Assembly (NCBI GenBank): GCA_032433595.1
Contig: JASWJB010000182.1
Location: 24,407 to 88,406, forward strand
Direction of reading: 5' to 3'
Origin: Conoideocrella luteorostrata
Lineage: Eukaryota > Ascomycota > Sordariomycetes > Hypocreales > Clavicipitaceae
Length of the DNA: 64,000 bases
Made by a program: the position numbers and the translations under genes. The notes below the pieces were generated by a model. It searched no databases. It was not told the origin of the DNA and saw nothing but the letters and a program-made list of their open reading frames with translations. Shown here piece by piece: positions 10,801 through 23,900 of this stretch; positions within the stretch are counted from its first letter, which is position 1; every line of letters starts with the position of its first letter.

Positions 10801-13800
10801 TGGTACGCCCGGCGCCATGAGGAGGGGTGCGCCGGATGTCATGGGAGCGACAACACCAACAGCTGGAACTAAGTTTCTGACGAAGAGACAGCTTGGCACG
10901 CGGGTACTCGGTATGTATTCCCGCATTCTGTGTGAAAAAGGGAACTTGAATCACATCAAGAAGTTTGCCAGAACGGTTACAAACAAGGTGCGTCAACTTC
11001 AGATCACTTCCATGAAGGCTTCTCTAATCATTTTGAAGTGGCTGCTGTATCTTCTAGCAGAAGATGACGCAGAAGTTGTAATGCAAGGCTGCAGAGTACT
11101 TGCTCGGCTGCTTGTATCTCATGGATCTGGCTATACATCAAAATTTGCCGGTAAATCCGGTGGCTTTACTATCATGGCGAATAGATTGAAACGATTCTGG
11201 GGCAATACCAAGCTGTGGCCGATATGCTTCAGTATTCTCTTTGGCTATGATTCTGCCAACATTAATATGGAACAAGGAGTCGACCCGTCTTCTCTGCTCG
11301 CTCTCTTTTCTAAGCGAAGAGTGGTATATCCGGAATCTCTGGTCATTATAACCTCCATGCTTCAACACGGACTCAAGGACGCAGTGAAGCGTCAAGATGA
11401 CCCTAATTCTCCTACTAAGCGCAGTGGAAACAATGAGCCCGCCTGCGGGAATTCAGATCTATCAATAGCCATAGCAGACAAAGGTAAGCCACGTTCTTGA
11501 CCTACCCCTTTCCTCATATTGTGCTAACATGAGGAGCAATAACAGTATCAAGCGAACGCGAAGCCTCGGAAATCCAAGAAGATGTCTTACTTCGAGTTAT
11601 ACGCTTTTTATTGGATCTCCATGAGCGATCGCCGGACTTTCGAGACTTTGCTCTCTCGTCGGAGTGGATCCGGATGCTCCTCATAGCAGTTTACCCTTGC
11701 GTCGTTAGCACTGACACCGTAACACCAGAGGTTGAGCTGAACTCGCGAGATTCGGCCCTGACTTTTGACGGTACCGATGTTATTATTCGACCAATGGGTA
11801 GCGGCTCCGCCCCTACACCAATTGTTCGAACCAGCAGCGTTGATGTTTTGCCATCACCGCAATCAACTCCTCCTAAAGGCACTCCACTGCGAAGAGCATC
11901 ATCGTTTGTTCTCTTGACAACCCATAAAACCACTTCCGCGGCTCGCTCGCAACCGGAATTGACCCAACCACAAATCAAGGATGCAAGTGAACAGTTGTCT
12001 GGTGGGCCAATCCTCGAAGGAGTATTGGAACTTGTACTGCGAGTGTTTTTAGATCAAGTTTGGAACCGAAAAGACTTCTCCGGGTTTGCCCTGTTCACTA
12101 AAGTTCCTCCGGGATTCCAGGAACACCAGGCATATTTCGAATCGTTTGTGTTAAAGAGGCTGATTGGTCAGGTTACTTGCAACATACATCTCAACCAAAA
12201 GTCCCTCTGCGAGCCTCGCATATTGACCAATATTTCGCGGCTTTGTGCACAGATGTCTGAAGCCATTTTCGAAGGGTGGTTTATTGATGGTGTTGAGGTC
12301 ATGATTGACTTTAGCGGCTCCGTTTTGGAGTATTTGCAGCGTCCGGATATTTCGAAACTTAAGAGTGTTCGTCTGTGTAGTCAAGCTGTATCAACCATCA
12401 GAAACTGTCTGCTCAGAGTCATTCTCCTCAAGCTTTCTGACATAGACAATGGGCAAATTGGGGAGAGAGCAGCCAAAGACTTCATGAATAAGCTTGCGTA
12501 TTGGCAAATGTCGATCCTTGAATGCTTTGGCTATGACGACGAATATCTTAGGCTCTTTTGGTACCAGTTGTACATGAAACTGATTGATGATAAAACGTCC
12601 ATCCGGGTCGCTGCGGCCAACTTCTTAAGGATTATTATGGTGCAGAAGCCCGAAGAAACAGTGGCGCTCATACGATCATGCATGACCCCAGACCAACGAC
12701 AACTATCTCGGGATTTCCAAAAGCTAACCGAGGTAGATGATGACACGTTTGTCCTCTGGGTCGATAAACATAGACCATCGCTGGATGGACTCTTCTTCGG
12801 AAATATGGCAAAAACTTGGGAGGATTTTGTCAGCGTTGAAAACCAGCGGACGCACGAGACCGCTAGGAATCGACTCAACAAGCGCAAAGATAGGCTGAGG
12901 TCGTGGTACTCAGAAGTGGTCACCGCTGACAGAATCCTTCTTAACCACGACGTTGGCAACAGTGCATGGATGAAGAGTATATTCAACTCGGAGTACTTCA
13001 AGTACCAAAGGCTCCTCCAGGACCAGCAGGATGACATGGCTTACCTAGGAGCGGCCTATCGCAAGATGGAAAAGGACTTGAGGCGGCCGGGTGCCGTATT
13101 CAGTGAGTCTTCTGCATTGAACTGGAAGCTCGATAGAACCGAAGGCAGAAACCGAATGCGCTTAAGGCTGCTTCCAGATGCGTCGGGCATTGGGGAAAAG
13201 TATCAATCTAAGAAAAAGGCGATGGAGGCCGCTTCTGTGCCACTTAGAGTCAATACTGCTATCAAAACCGATGCATCCGCTAGAATGCCCAGCCGTGCTT
13301 CGCTATCCACTAATGCTACTGCCCCGAACGATAACATGACGGTTGAAACTGATTCCGCTGCGAGTAAACACGATTCCGCTTTTATGCCTGAGGACGACTT
13401 TGAGCTGGTAGATGACCCGAATGAGCCAGTCGACGGGGAAGAGACATTTGAGGACAAGAATCGGAAGGTGATGCGCCGATTAGAGCAGGGAGACCAAGTC
13501 CAGGCTGCTTTTAACATGTCTCGAATCACTGGCCTCGAAGCCTGCGAAGGCATTCTCATTGTCGGCAAAGATGCCTTGTACATGATGGACAATGTTTTCC
13601 AGTGTGCAAGCGGGGACATTGTCAATGTTTGGCAAGCACCTCAAGAAGAGCGAGATCCCTTTACCATGGTTGTGACTGGAGCCAAGACGCTCGAAAAACG
13701 TCAAAATGCGGGAATGCGCGACCAAGACTCTCGCCACTGGAAGTGGCACGACGTGATTAGTTTCTCGAAGCGACGGTTTCTTTTCAGAGATGTGGCAATT

Positions 13801-16003
13801 GAAATCTTCTTCACCGATGGCAGGAGCTATCTGCTTACAATGATTAACTCTACCACTCGAGACGAGGTGTATGCCAAACTCTTAAATAAAGCTCCACATA
13901 CAAATACAACCAACGCCTTGCCAAACCCCGAGGATGCTTGGCGACTTGAAGCACTAAAGACTTTTGACGAATTCCCCCAAGGCTTTGGCGCCGGCCTGGG
14001 GTCGAGAATAGGGACTCTCTTCAATTCATCACCATCGAATCCAATCGTGAAGCGATGGCAAAAGGGTGAAGTGTCGAACTTTCACTATCTCATGATGGTC
14101 AATACAATGGCTGGGCGTACCTTCAATGATTTGACGCAATATCCTGTTTTCCCGTGGATTCTTGCTGATTATACAAGCGAAGACTTGGACCTCGAGGACC
14201 CGGCAACGTTCAGGGACTTGTCGAAGCCAATGGGTGCCCAAACACAGTCCAGAGTCCCAGGGTTCATGGAGACATACAGTGCGCTAAAGGAGATTGGACA
14301 AACACCGTTTCACTACGGCACTCACTATTCGTCGGCCATGATTGTAAGCTCATACCTCATTCGACTGCCCCCTTTCGTTCAATCGTATCTTCTTGTCCAG
14401 GGCGACAGCTTTGATCACGCAGATCGGCTGTTTCAATCTGTCGGTGACGCGTGGGCATCTGCATCCTCCAAGAATAAGACAGACGTGAGAGAGTTGATTC
14501 CCGAGTTTTTCTGTCTTCCCGAATTCCTGACCAATATCAATGGCTATGATTTTGGCCGTCGACAGAGTACTGGAGCTAAAGTAGATCATGTCAAGCTTCC
14601 TCCTTGGGCAAAAGGCGACCCCAAAATTTTTATCGCAAAACACCGTGAAGCTTTGGAAAGTCCGTATGTAAGCGAGAACTTGCATCACTGGATTGATCTT
14701 GTGTTCGGATATAAGCAAAGAGGAGAGACTGCTGTGGAGAACCTCAATGTTTTTCACCATCTTTCGTACGCGGGTGCGAGCGACTTGGACAGGATTACTG
14801 ATGTCAATGAAAGGGCTATAACAGCTGGCGTGATTCATAACTTTGGACAAACGCCACACCAAGTTTTCACGAAACCACATCTTTGCCGGGAATACAACCA
14901 AAGCCCAATCAGAAGACTAGACGCTTCTATTTTCTCCCTCAGCTGCTTGCCGCGACCGCTGCTAGGTAAAAACTCTGTGCATGCTGACTATTTTGTTATT
15001 GCCAAACTAACCTTGGTTTAGAGAGTCATGAACGAGTGGCGTCTTTAGTCTATGCGCCTAAACTAGATCGACTGTTGTGTGCTTCTCCATTCCGTCTCAA
15101 TTTCGCGCCATACGACAAGTTTCTCGAATGGGGCTACGCCGACAGTAGCATCCGATTCTTCTTTAGCGATAATCGAAAGGTAAGCTTCCTCCTTGCGTCA
15201 CATATTTCTCAGATGACTGACATATAGCAGCCTGCTGGATTATATGAGAATCTCCACATAGGACAAATTTCGTGCGCTTGTTTTGCAGACTCCAAGACAC
15301 TTATCACTGCGGGTGAGGATTGTGTGGTGTCGGTGTACACAGTACACACAACCCCTGGTAAACCAGTAGAGCTTGTTCCAAGATCGAGTGTGTTTGGCCA
15401 CAAGACGCTCGTTACAGCCATTGCGGTCAGCAAGGCTTTCAGTACTTTTGTCACGGCTTCAGCGGATGGACAGGCTTTCCTCTGGGACCTCAACCAGCTC
15501 ACATTTATACGCAAGCTTCCCTTGGTGCGACATGTGGAATGCGCAGCCATGAACAATGTTTCTGGAGAGGTGTTACTTTGTTCAGGCCCAAATGTCCTTC
15601 TTTACTCATTGAACGGAGCGCTCATCCTGGACCAAAATGTCTGCGCAGAGGGGGATGATTACGTGCATTCCTGCGCGTTTTACGAAGGTGCTGGTAACGA
15701 GTGGCTTGAGAATTGTCTTATCTTTACTGGCCACAGTAAGGGACGAGTCAATGTTTGGCGAAAATGTGTTTTGGCGGGCAGGTGGACCTTGGAGTTGCTG
15801 AGAAGGTTGGATCATGCTGATTCTAAGAACGACAAGGAGGAGAATACCGATGCCGGAATTACGTGTATAGCGCCAATGCCGACTTGTATATATACAGGAG
15901 ACGAAGATGGCAGGGTGGTAAGGTTACATGCTGCAAGTGCTATTTTCTATCGTGCTGACAATGTCTACAGTATGAGTGGAACTTTGGACGAGGAGACCGA
16001 TAG
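7891..16003 (+). CDS. BPH1: BEACH-domain WD40 protein (beige/LYST/Bph1 family)
   Basis: Six exons: 7891-10528, 10590-11483, 11546-14965, 15022-15179, 15228-15917 (acceptor could be 3 nt later), 15971-16003. All junctions keep frame, giving about 2,610 aa, the usual size of fungal beige homologues. Visible order: N-terminal armadillo-like region; a concanavalin-A-like lectin domain at about 373-565 (TAGYTFTAWFRVE); a PH-like BEACH-associated domain at about 1826-1956; the BEACH domain at about 2008-2260 with the typical NTMAGRTFNDLTQYPVFPW and LTNINGYDFG blocks; and C-terminal WD40 repeats from about 2370 (TASADGQAFLWDL, IFTGHSKGRVNVW). The family acts in vesicle fusion and fission, endolysosomal size and membrane-protein sorting; yeast Bph1 affects vacuolar sorting and wall integrity. 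The terminal exon encodes only ten residues, completing a VYEW blade end. The gene faces the complex I subunit gene tail to tail. Confidence 0.96.
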
Positions 16004-16450
16004 AGTCTGGTATTCTCTGGCCGAAAGGGGCGAGCCAGCCACGACAGCTTGCTGTCTTTGAAAGATGATGACTGCACGCGATACCATCTAGACACTAAAC
16101 GTTAACGGCCGCATATGACGACATAGCATGCAATGGGGTTTTTGGAACAACGTAGATTTGGACATGGCAACGGTGGGCTCTCTCCAAAAGACTTTGGGGC
16201 GGTGACGCAGCCGATATTTCGGGAATTGTTTGTAGACGAAGTCAATTTCAATAAAAAAAATATATGGCATTGAGTGCATGTGGATGGTATTATTGGGCCC
16301 CATCCTCGGCAATTTTGGTACTTTGGACTCGAAAAGAGCCGTTGGTTTTGTACACGTATCACGACAGGGGTGCGCATCGTCGTGCTGGAATCCCTATCAT
16401 TGTTCATCTCGTCCTCCTCCTCCCTTGTCTCCTATAGTTTCGTTTCGCAT
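16004..16450. other. Short convergent 3' interval
   Basis: Shared 3' flank of the BEACH gene (plus) and the complex I subunit gene (minus). It contains an A-rich run near 16251-16262. Nothing else is recognisable. Confidence 0.5.
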
Positions 16451-16773
16451 CTAGTCATCGTAGCCAGCCAATTGTTTCCGTGGACCGTTAGGAACTAAAA
16501 AATCGAGTCAGTCCAGCCTCTCCCGGTTACCGGTCGCACATGTCTTTCAGTTATCGGCATTGGTATGCTGGGAACAAGGCATAACTCACCGGGATATGTA
16601 ACTGGCACAGGTGCGGGGTCAACATCGCCGAAATACTTTCGAATTGGAGGCACAATAGGCATGGCAATCGGGCCAGCGGCACCAATCATGACGGACCAGA
16701 AGAGGGCGGGACGCTCGCGAGCAGCCCAGCGGCAGTACTTCAGGGGCGTGGACCAGAAGATAGGGGTGGACAT
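16451..16773 (-). CDS. nuo9.5: NADH:ubiquinone oxidoreductase 9.5 kDa subunit (complex I accessory)
   Basis: Two exons: 16773-16590 and 16494-16451, with a 95-nt intron 16589-16495 (GTGAGT...TTTTAG). Splicing gives 75 aa ending PNGPRKQLAGYDD. The start MSTPIFWSTPLKYCRWAARE, followed by a single hydrophobic segment (about 24-42, SVMIGAAGPIAMPIVPPIRK) and a proline-rich PVPVTYP tail, matches the small fungal complex I subunit NUO-9.5. It is a one-helix accessory subunit of the membrane arm in the mitochondrial inner membrane and contributes to NADH oxidation and proton pumping only structurally. There is no cleavable presequence, as is usual for this subunit. Without the second exon the reading frame would run on into non-conserved sequence, so the intron is well supported. 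It is divergent from the OST48 gene. Confidence 0.9.
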
Positions 16774-17252
16774 GATGGCCTGTGAGCGGATAGAGAGTCG
16801 GTTAGCTGACGGATTGGTTCGTAAGTAGGAAGTCAGACGTGAGGGCGCTGTACTCTACGGGGCTGGGAGGTTGTTGGCATAGACCGACGAGATATCCGGA
16901 GCTTTGGTGGACGAGTGCAACTGGTGATGAAAAGGTCGCCGGAAAAAGTCTGTTCCGAGAGGTTATGCACGGCGGCCGAAACGGAGTACGGAGTTGCACC
17001 CAGTAAGTCGCTAGCAAGCCGGGCACTAACTAGCGCAGCAAAAGCACACACCTGTCGTCAACCCCCCCACACGAGACGTAGCTCCAGCGAGGCTACGTAT
17101 CCCCAAAGCCAAGGAGAGGCTTCCGCTTAAAGAGAACAGCTCGGCTCGGACAAGTTGCGTCAATAACCATCCTTACCAGCCTCGAATTGGTCGCGCGAAT
17201 CACTCTGAAGCGGAGAATACATAATAACAAGCGGTGGAGTGACAATTTCATC
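16774..17252. promoter_or_regulatory. Divergent promoter between nuo9.5 and WBP1/OST48
   Basis: These 479 bp separate the two start codons on opposite strands, so both promoters and 5' leaders must lie here. I see no clear TATA box. A near-copy of the TACGGAGTA motif lies at 16981-16995. The AG just upstream of the nuo9.5 ATG could be a 5'-leader splice acceptor. Confidence 0.6.
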
Positions 17253-18827
17253 ATGTGGTCGATTTTAAGCGCGGCCATCTTTCTCTTCGCCGCTGCAGTG
17301 TCGGCTGCAAGCACGGCTGGAAATCGACTGCTCGTGGTGCTGGATGATGTTGCGGAGAAGGATAACTACAAACAGTTCTTTGGGGACTTGTCAGGTAAGA
17401 GTGGCCGGTCCGTTGACAAAATTGTCTCACTATTCCAGGAATTGGCTCATCATCGGAGCAATTGAAAGTGCTGACCAGAAGCTTGCAGAGAGAGGATACC
17501 AGATTACCTACGAGACACCGAGAAGTGAACATGTCAAGTTATTCCATTTAGGGGAGAGGACATGTGATCATTTGGTGTTTTTGCCGGCCAAAGTTAAGGG
17601 TAAGTTTTTCTTATGTTGCTACAACTTAGCTGTTGTTTATGCTGACAAAGATAGCTCTCGGTCCAAACTTGACACCTAATATCCTCGTCGACTTTATCAA
17701 CGCGAAAGGCAACATCCTCGTTGCGTTGTCTTCTACAACCCCAACTTCCTCGTCCCTGACATCCCTCCTAGCCGAGATCGACATTGCGCTTCCCGCTGAG
17801 CGGACTGGCACTGTCGTTGACCATTTCAACTACGATACTGTCTCTGCTGCCGAAACCCACGATGTCCTCGTTCTCGATGCTCCTACCAATGTTCGTCCCG
17901 GGCTCAAGAATTACTTTGAAGTTCCTGGTGTACTGTCTTTCCCTCATGGCGCCGGACATACTCTTGGCTCTGGTGCCCTCCTGACGCCAGTTATTCGCGC
18001 TCCTTCTACGGCATACAGCTACAATCCCAAGGACCAGGCCGACGCCGTTGACCCAGAGGAGCTGTTTGCTGCAGGTAAGCAGCTCGCTTTGGTATCAGTC
18101 TTCCAGGCACGCAATTCTGCTCGATTGTCGATTGTGGGATCCGCTGAAATGCTCCAGGACAAGTGGCTAGATGCAAAGGTCTCCCGGCCTGAGGGCAAAA
18201 AAGTCACGCCTGAAAACCGCGAATTTGCCAAGAGACTTTCTGGCTGGACTTTCCAGGAGATTGGTGTTTTGAGGGTGAACAAGATTGAGCATCAGCTCAA
18301 GGGGGATAATGAGACGAACCCTGAAATCTATCGTATCAAGAACGATGTCGTGAGTTAAACCGCTGGAGTCGTCTGAGAATGTCATTTCGAACTAACATGG
18401 CTTGCAGTCCTATAGTATATCTCTCTCCGAATATTCCTGGAATTCCTGGGAGCCCTACACTGTCCCCTCTTCCGACGAGCTCCAACTTGAATTCTCCATG
18501 CTGTCGCCATTCCACCGCCTGAACTTGAAGGCCATATCTGTTGTTGCTGGATCTGCCACCGTCTACGGCACCACTTTTACGCTGCCTGACCAACACGGCA
18601 TCTTCAACTTCAAGGTCAATTACAAGCGCCCCTTCCTGACGTACCTCGAAGAGAAGAACACCGTCAGTGTGCGCCACATTGCGCACGATGAGTGGCCCAG
18701 AAGTTACGTTATTTCTGGAGCCTGGCCTTGGATTTCGGGCATTGCGGCGACAGTGTCTGGATTTGTGGGATTTTGTGCCATTTGGATGTACAGCAAGCCT
18801 GCTGATCTGAAGAGCAAGACTAAGTAA
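17253..18827 (+). CDS. WBP1: Oligosaccharyltransferase 48 kDa subunit (OST48/Wbp1)
   Basis: Four exons: 17253-17394, 17489-17599, 17655-18349, 18408-18827; 455 aa, normal for the family. The first intron acceptor at 17488 was chosen because it restores the conserved DLS-ERGYQITYE join; an earlier acceptor gives a frameshift. Start at 17253 gives a signal peptide (MWSILSAAIFLFAAAVSA). Conserved blocks follow: LLVVLDD, FHLGERTCDHLVFLP, ALGPNLTPNILVDF, and FPHGAGHTLGSGALLTPV. One membrane segment near the C-terminus (about 423-443) is followed by a cytosolic tail ending in Lys at -3 and -5, an ER retrieval pattern. The protein is a non-catalytic but essential subunit of the ER complex that transfers the lipid-linked glycan to Asn-X-Ser/Thr. 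Confidence 0.95.
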
Positions 18828-20108
18828 AGCGTCCAGGGGGTGGATGATGACCAATGGCGAAAATGTACGATTCAGATGGTGGGTGTAAGGAGTGTAGAGT
18901 CCATGCGCATAGGAAAATGAGTGATAGATTACGTTGTGCTGTGGATAGATGGAAGCATTTACTGAAACAGCATGATTGACATTAAGACATAAAAACAGGA
19001 GTATGTATTGCGGGTAATAAATACACACATCTAAGAACAAGATAACAGAAATTGAAAGTTGCCCTCAGATTAGCTCTCTTACGTTCTCACTGACAACGCG
19101 CGACCCGACCCTCTCAGGCCGTGGACATACTCCATTCGCCGCTGTTGCCTGCAAATTTGGCTTTTTGGACGGTTGATCATCACTGGGCTCTTTCTGTTTG
19201 TTTCGTTCCCCCCTCCCTCCACCTTTCTTTAACCAGCCTGCTCCGATTGAAAACTACAATTTCGTACATCATACTTTTTCATGCTTTAGACCGATGATAT
19301 AAAGCGATGAAGAAGTTATCTTGTGGATGCATGTCTGTCATTGCGGCCTGTGGGTTAAAGGGGTGTGGAAGGGATAGGATAAACTGCTCAGATCTCTGTT
19401 CTTAGGCCTGGTCCTTTGCGTGGCGGTTCGTTGGGATACCTGTTGATGGGTAAAAACCGGCCAGGCATCGTTTCGGCGTGATGGTTATCTTCACCGCAGG
19501 TTGGTGCGAGAGGGACTTGATAATGACTTGGGGGGAGTTAGCGGGGGTCCGTTTGAGATTTAAGGCAATGAGGAGAAACAGAGAAGCAGAAGTAGAAAAC
19601 AAGCACTTGCTTCTCTATGCTTTTTCTTTTTCTTTTCAACTCGTCTGAAGATGAAATGCAGACTGCATATGTTTGAATCGCGAGAGAGTTCAGCTCTCTG
19701 TGGTTGAATGCGATGCGATGTCCTGACTAGTAATGAACAAAGGGGGTCACTATTTCGAAGCATGAGAGATGACAAAGCGGCGGAAATATCCGTTTAAATA
19801 TCTCTTGGTATTCAGATAGCTTGGAGTGCACCATGCTTGATGGTAGAAGTTTTGCAAGTGGAAATTCCAAAGGAGAAGAGTGGTGTGAGTGTAGGCTGAG
19901 TTGGAGACAGACTGAAAGTTCAACTGTGCAGAAGAAGGGTGGAGGTGGGCTGATAGATATGGTTAGTGCCAATGTGAAGCCCCACTTTTACTTGTCGACA
20001 CTTGTGAAGCTGCAAACCTGCGCATAGCATCCTTAAGCCGCCAGTCACTGGGAAATACGTCTTCTTCTCCTCGGCCATTTAGCATCTCACCGTCCAGAAT
20101 CCGGCAAA
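18828..20108. other. Non-coding interval between WBP1 and ISY1
   Basis: Holds the 3' flank of WBP1 and the promoter of ISY1. A CT-rich stretch occurs around 19195-19245. No convincing ORF or RNA gene was recognised. Confidence 0.5.
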
Positions 20109-20909
20109 ATGGTAATCAAACTAAACCTCAAACTCCACAAAATTCCAAGAAATGTTAGCTGACCCCTCCGCCAGGCGCGCAACTCAGAAAAAGCCCAATC
20201 CATGCTCTTTCGTTTCCGCGAAGCCCAAGCCGCAGAATTAGGTATCATCGATGTCGGCCGCTCCCGCCGCCCCAAGCTCATCACAGAAGTTGAATCCGTA
20301 CCCCTCTGCGAAAAATGGCGCGGCCAAGTCCTCAAGGAGATCTCCCGCAAGGTCTCGCGCATCCACGATCCGGTGCTAAGCGATTACCAGATCCGCGATC
20401 TCAACGACGAGGTCAACAAGCTGATGCGCGAAAAACACATGTGGGAAGTGCAAATACGGAATCTAGGAGGGCCGAATTACATGCGTTCGGGTGGCAGAAT
20501 ATACGACGAGGAGGGACGGGAAATACCAGGCGGTGGGAAGGGGTACAAGTATTTTGGGCGGGCGAAGGAGTTGCCTGGCGTGAAGGAGTTGTTCGAGGCG
20601 GCCAAATCGAAGAACCAGCAGGACAAGAAGCCGTTGGAGGATAAAAGGGAAATTAGGAGGAACGTGGATGCGGCGTATTACGGGTATGCTCCTGGGGAGG
20701 AGGACGACAAGTTGCTGGAGTATGAGGCTGAGAAGGAGAGGCAGGCGTTGGCGAATCTGTTGAAGAACGGGCCACAGGAGCCACCCGAGGGGTGGGAGCC
20801 GTTGCCTGGGGATAATGGAGATGGTCAAATTTGGAGGTTGCCGACGATGGAGGAGGTCCAGGAGGAGCTGATTGAGAGAAGGAGGCGGAAGCTGCTGGAT
20901 CAGCTGTAA
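20109..20909 (+). CDS. ISY1: Pre-mRNA-splicing factor ISY1
   Basis: The coding sequence starts with an exon contribution of just ATG (20109-20111), then a 63-nt intron 20112-20174 (GTAATC...CGCCAG, branch-like TTAGCTGACC), then 20175-20909; 245 aa. The splice produces the family N-terminus MARNSEKAQSMLFRFREAQA, which cannot be obtained from any ATG in the downstream exon without losing conserved residues. Further conserved blocks are GRSRRPKLITEV, EKWRGQVLKEISRKVSRI, LSDYQIRDLNDEVNKL and IRNLGGPNYMRSGG. ISY1 (yeast Isy1/Ntc30, S. pombe Cwf12) belongs to the Prp19-associated complex and helps position the branch helix in the first catalytic step of the spliceosome. The C-terminal third is Glu/Arg-rich and ends ERRRRKLLDQL. 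Confidence 0.95.
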
Positions 20910-23900
20910 TGAGCTCTCGCTCAATCGTTCACGACTTTTTATTCGGCTAATGACGGTGTGGGAGAGTGACTCGGAAGCTAGGTGCAAAGGATATACCTAA
21001 ATGAACACAATGGATTCAATTCTAGCCACTGGTGTTGTCTTTATTCACAAAAGGCGCGTGTTTGGCCAGGCAATTGATCCGGCGTGCAGGATGAGCACAA
21101 CGGATGTAGTCGGACACGATAGCTCATAAAGGAGCTCGTCTACATCTGTTGGCCTACGTGGTATTCTGAGTCGAGCCATCTATGCTGCAAATAACAGTAT
21201 AGGGCAACTCTAGGTGGTATACGGGCTACTGCAACTCACGCATGATGGGCATCGACCACGTTGCGAAGGTATTGGTGGAGCAATAAGTTTGCATCTGGGA
21301 ACACGGAGTGAATTTCATATTCCTGTGGCGTTATTGCTGTGAACTTCAAAAGCGAAAGGCTGTACGGAGTACCCCGTCCTTGAATATATTTGACTTTCAG
21401 AACGATGCATTGCGATGTTGTAATTCTGAGTGTGTGTTAGTAAGTATCGTTTAGCATAGGTCGCCCGATTTTATTTTAAGGCATTAACAGGAATATGTTT
21501 TCTACTGGCGACCGCGTTAGGCGCACGTCTGACGGATAGTTGACCGGGACTGCAGAATTCATGCGACAACCACAGCTTCTTTGCCGCTGCAGAGAGAGTG
21601 TACTAGTAGGATATGGAGCAGCTGCATCGAGCACATGCCCAGCTACCTGTTTCAGGTTTCGCCGTTCGGTGATGTGTACTCCGTGCAATAGAACCATTAA
21701 TATATACAGCACACGGCCAGCTGACGATGTGATACTGGTGCGTATGGCGGCGGTTGCTCGATGCCTATGGGGCATTAGTTACTGCCGACCACACGGCCGA
21801 CTTATGCCTAATAGGAGGGGGGGGGGTTGCGGTTATTTCGCATTAGTTTCTCTACTTCTCTTATTAAGAATAGTACTCCGTAATAATAGTAGCATTGTAG
21901 CAGCCGGTAGGGTTAGGAGGAGGAAATGGTCGCCGTCTACCCCGTTCTGGCCCTGCATTGTAGGTTAATCCACGTTGCCTGCATGCTTAATTGGGCGTCT
22001 ACAGAGTGTTAGTGAGGGGATTGCTCACCATGTGCCCCTGTCGTGCTCACTCACATGAATGCATCGTACTACAACTGCGTTAGGGGGGCAATTAAAGGTA
22101 ATGAAAGCCCCCCAGTCGAGCGCCTAATTGGTTGGCAGGGATGCTTAGGAGCGGCGCCATTTCAGGTGCGCTCACCTGAGGCCATACTCGATATAAACAC
22201 TGCCCGTCAACTAGTGGCCGAGGAAAGTACTCCGTATATACAATTAGAGGCTGGAGACGAGGCTGGACTCGGTGTTCAGCCTATACGGAGTACTCACTAG
22301 CTAATTAACTAATCTTGGACCCTGTGGCGCCAATGGTTCACGGGCTTGGCTTCGGTGACAAAGGTCTGTGGGCATGGCATGGGCTGACTGGTACCTGCAT
22401 TGCCGTTGGAAAATGGAGAAACGGACAGGTGAGTGTCACAAAGAGCCATGTGTGCATTGCATGCATGCATGCAGACAGAGCCAAGCCTGCAACGATGCAA
22501 GGTAACCACCCCCCCACCAACATCCCCATGTGATATGCTGGCGGTTAAATAGTCCCCGGGCTTCCAAAAAGATCTTTGCGATTGACGAACCGCGCACCTA
22601 CTTCGTACAGTATCTGTAGATCGTCATCACACAATCCTCGCGGAGGGCAGGGATGCGACTTAGTCAAGAATGAGGGCGCAGGATGGAAGGGCAGGGTTGG
22701 AAGGGCAGGGTTGGAAGGGCAAGGTTGGCAGGGCAGGCAGGCAGGCAGGCAGGCAGGGTAAGGGGTCTTTGCGCGCTTGTTCAAGGAAATCAGGGGAGTT
22801 TTTGTACCGAAGCAGTCAGTCATGAGTACGGAGGAGGAAGAGCCCGACTCCATTGGTTAAGAAAACTAATGCAGTAAGTACGTACTCCGTAGTACTGCAC
22901 GCACCAGTAATAATATTACTATGCTTTTGGGCAATTTGGGAAGCGCGCTACAGCTCCGAGCTGCGGGTGGGCAGGCCATCGAATGGGAATGGATGGATGG
23001 AAGGATGGACGAATGAACAAAATGAATCCCTGCAGCAACATGGTATTGCCTGGATTGGCTCTCGAGCGCTCCATCTCGTGGTTCGTCTGGTTCAACAGGG
23101 CAGCTGGTTGGCTGGTTGACTCCTTCCCGCCGTGCCCCCCACCTCCTCATAACCTCACATCGTCCACCTACTTGCCAAATGGTTTTAGCCTCATTTGGGG
23201 TCTCACTCCTCCCTCGGCTGCCATTAGTCGCTTTCTCAAATTACGCACTGAGAAGACGTGGACGATGGATGGCTCGCTCATTCGGTAGGGCTTGAGACAT
23301 GGTGCTATTTGCCCGTCCATATTGTACTCGTATTGGCGGTGAGCACGGAGGATGGATGGAGTGAAGGGACCAGCTTTGTTTTGGCTGTATTTTATTTGTG
23401 TATATTGTACGGAGTGCGGAGGGAGTGCTCTGTATGTCCTCGAAAGAATACGATGGACCAGTTCTCCTTCACATCCTCCACACTGCTGGCGCCGGACTCC
23501 ATGCTGTAGCTACAACTAACGTACGTTGGGTCCAGCGCCCACATCGTCGTCACCGCTGTTGCCCCCCCTCGTTTCCTACCCGCCTACGGAGTACTTGCGC
23601 TATCGCAAATTCCTTCTCCCATCGTTGCTCGTATCCATGGCAGGGAATTCTTCGTCGCTCGTATCTTCTCAAGTTGCCTTCTGTTGCTGAGGTAGTGCTT
23701 GCTGTGTATATCGGCGCACTCCGTCCACTCCTTGATTCATTCTTTTACTATCCTTAACTTTTGCCCAGGCATTCATAATACGAGAGGAATCAAGCAGCGC
23801 CAGCGCGCGCCGGATCACCAACTTGCTCATCACAAATTTCTCAGCAGAATCTGATACGAATCGCCTCCAAATCTCTATTTAATTCGGCCTTTTTGAATAT

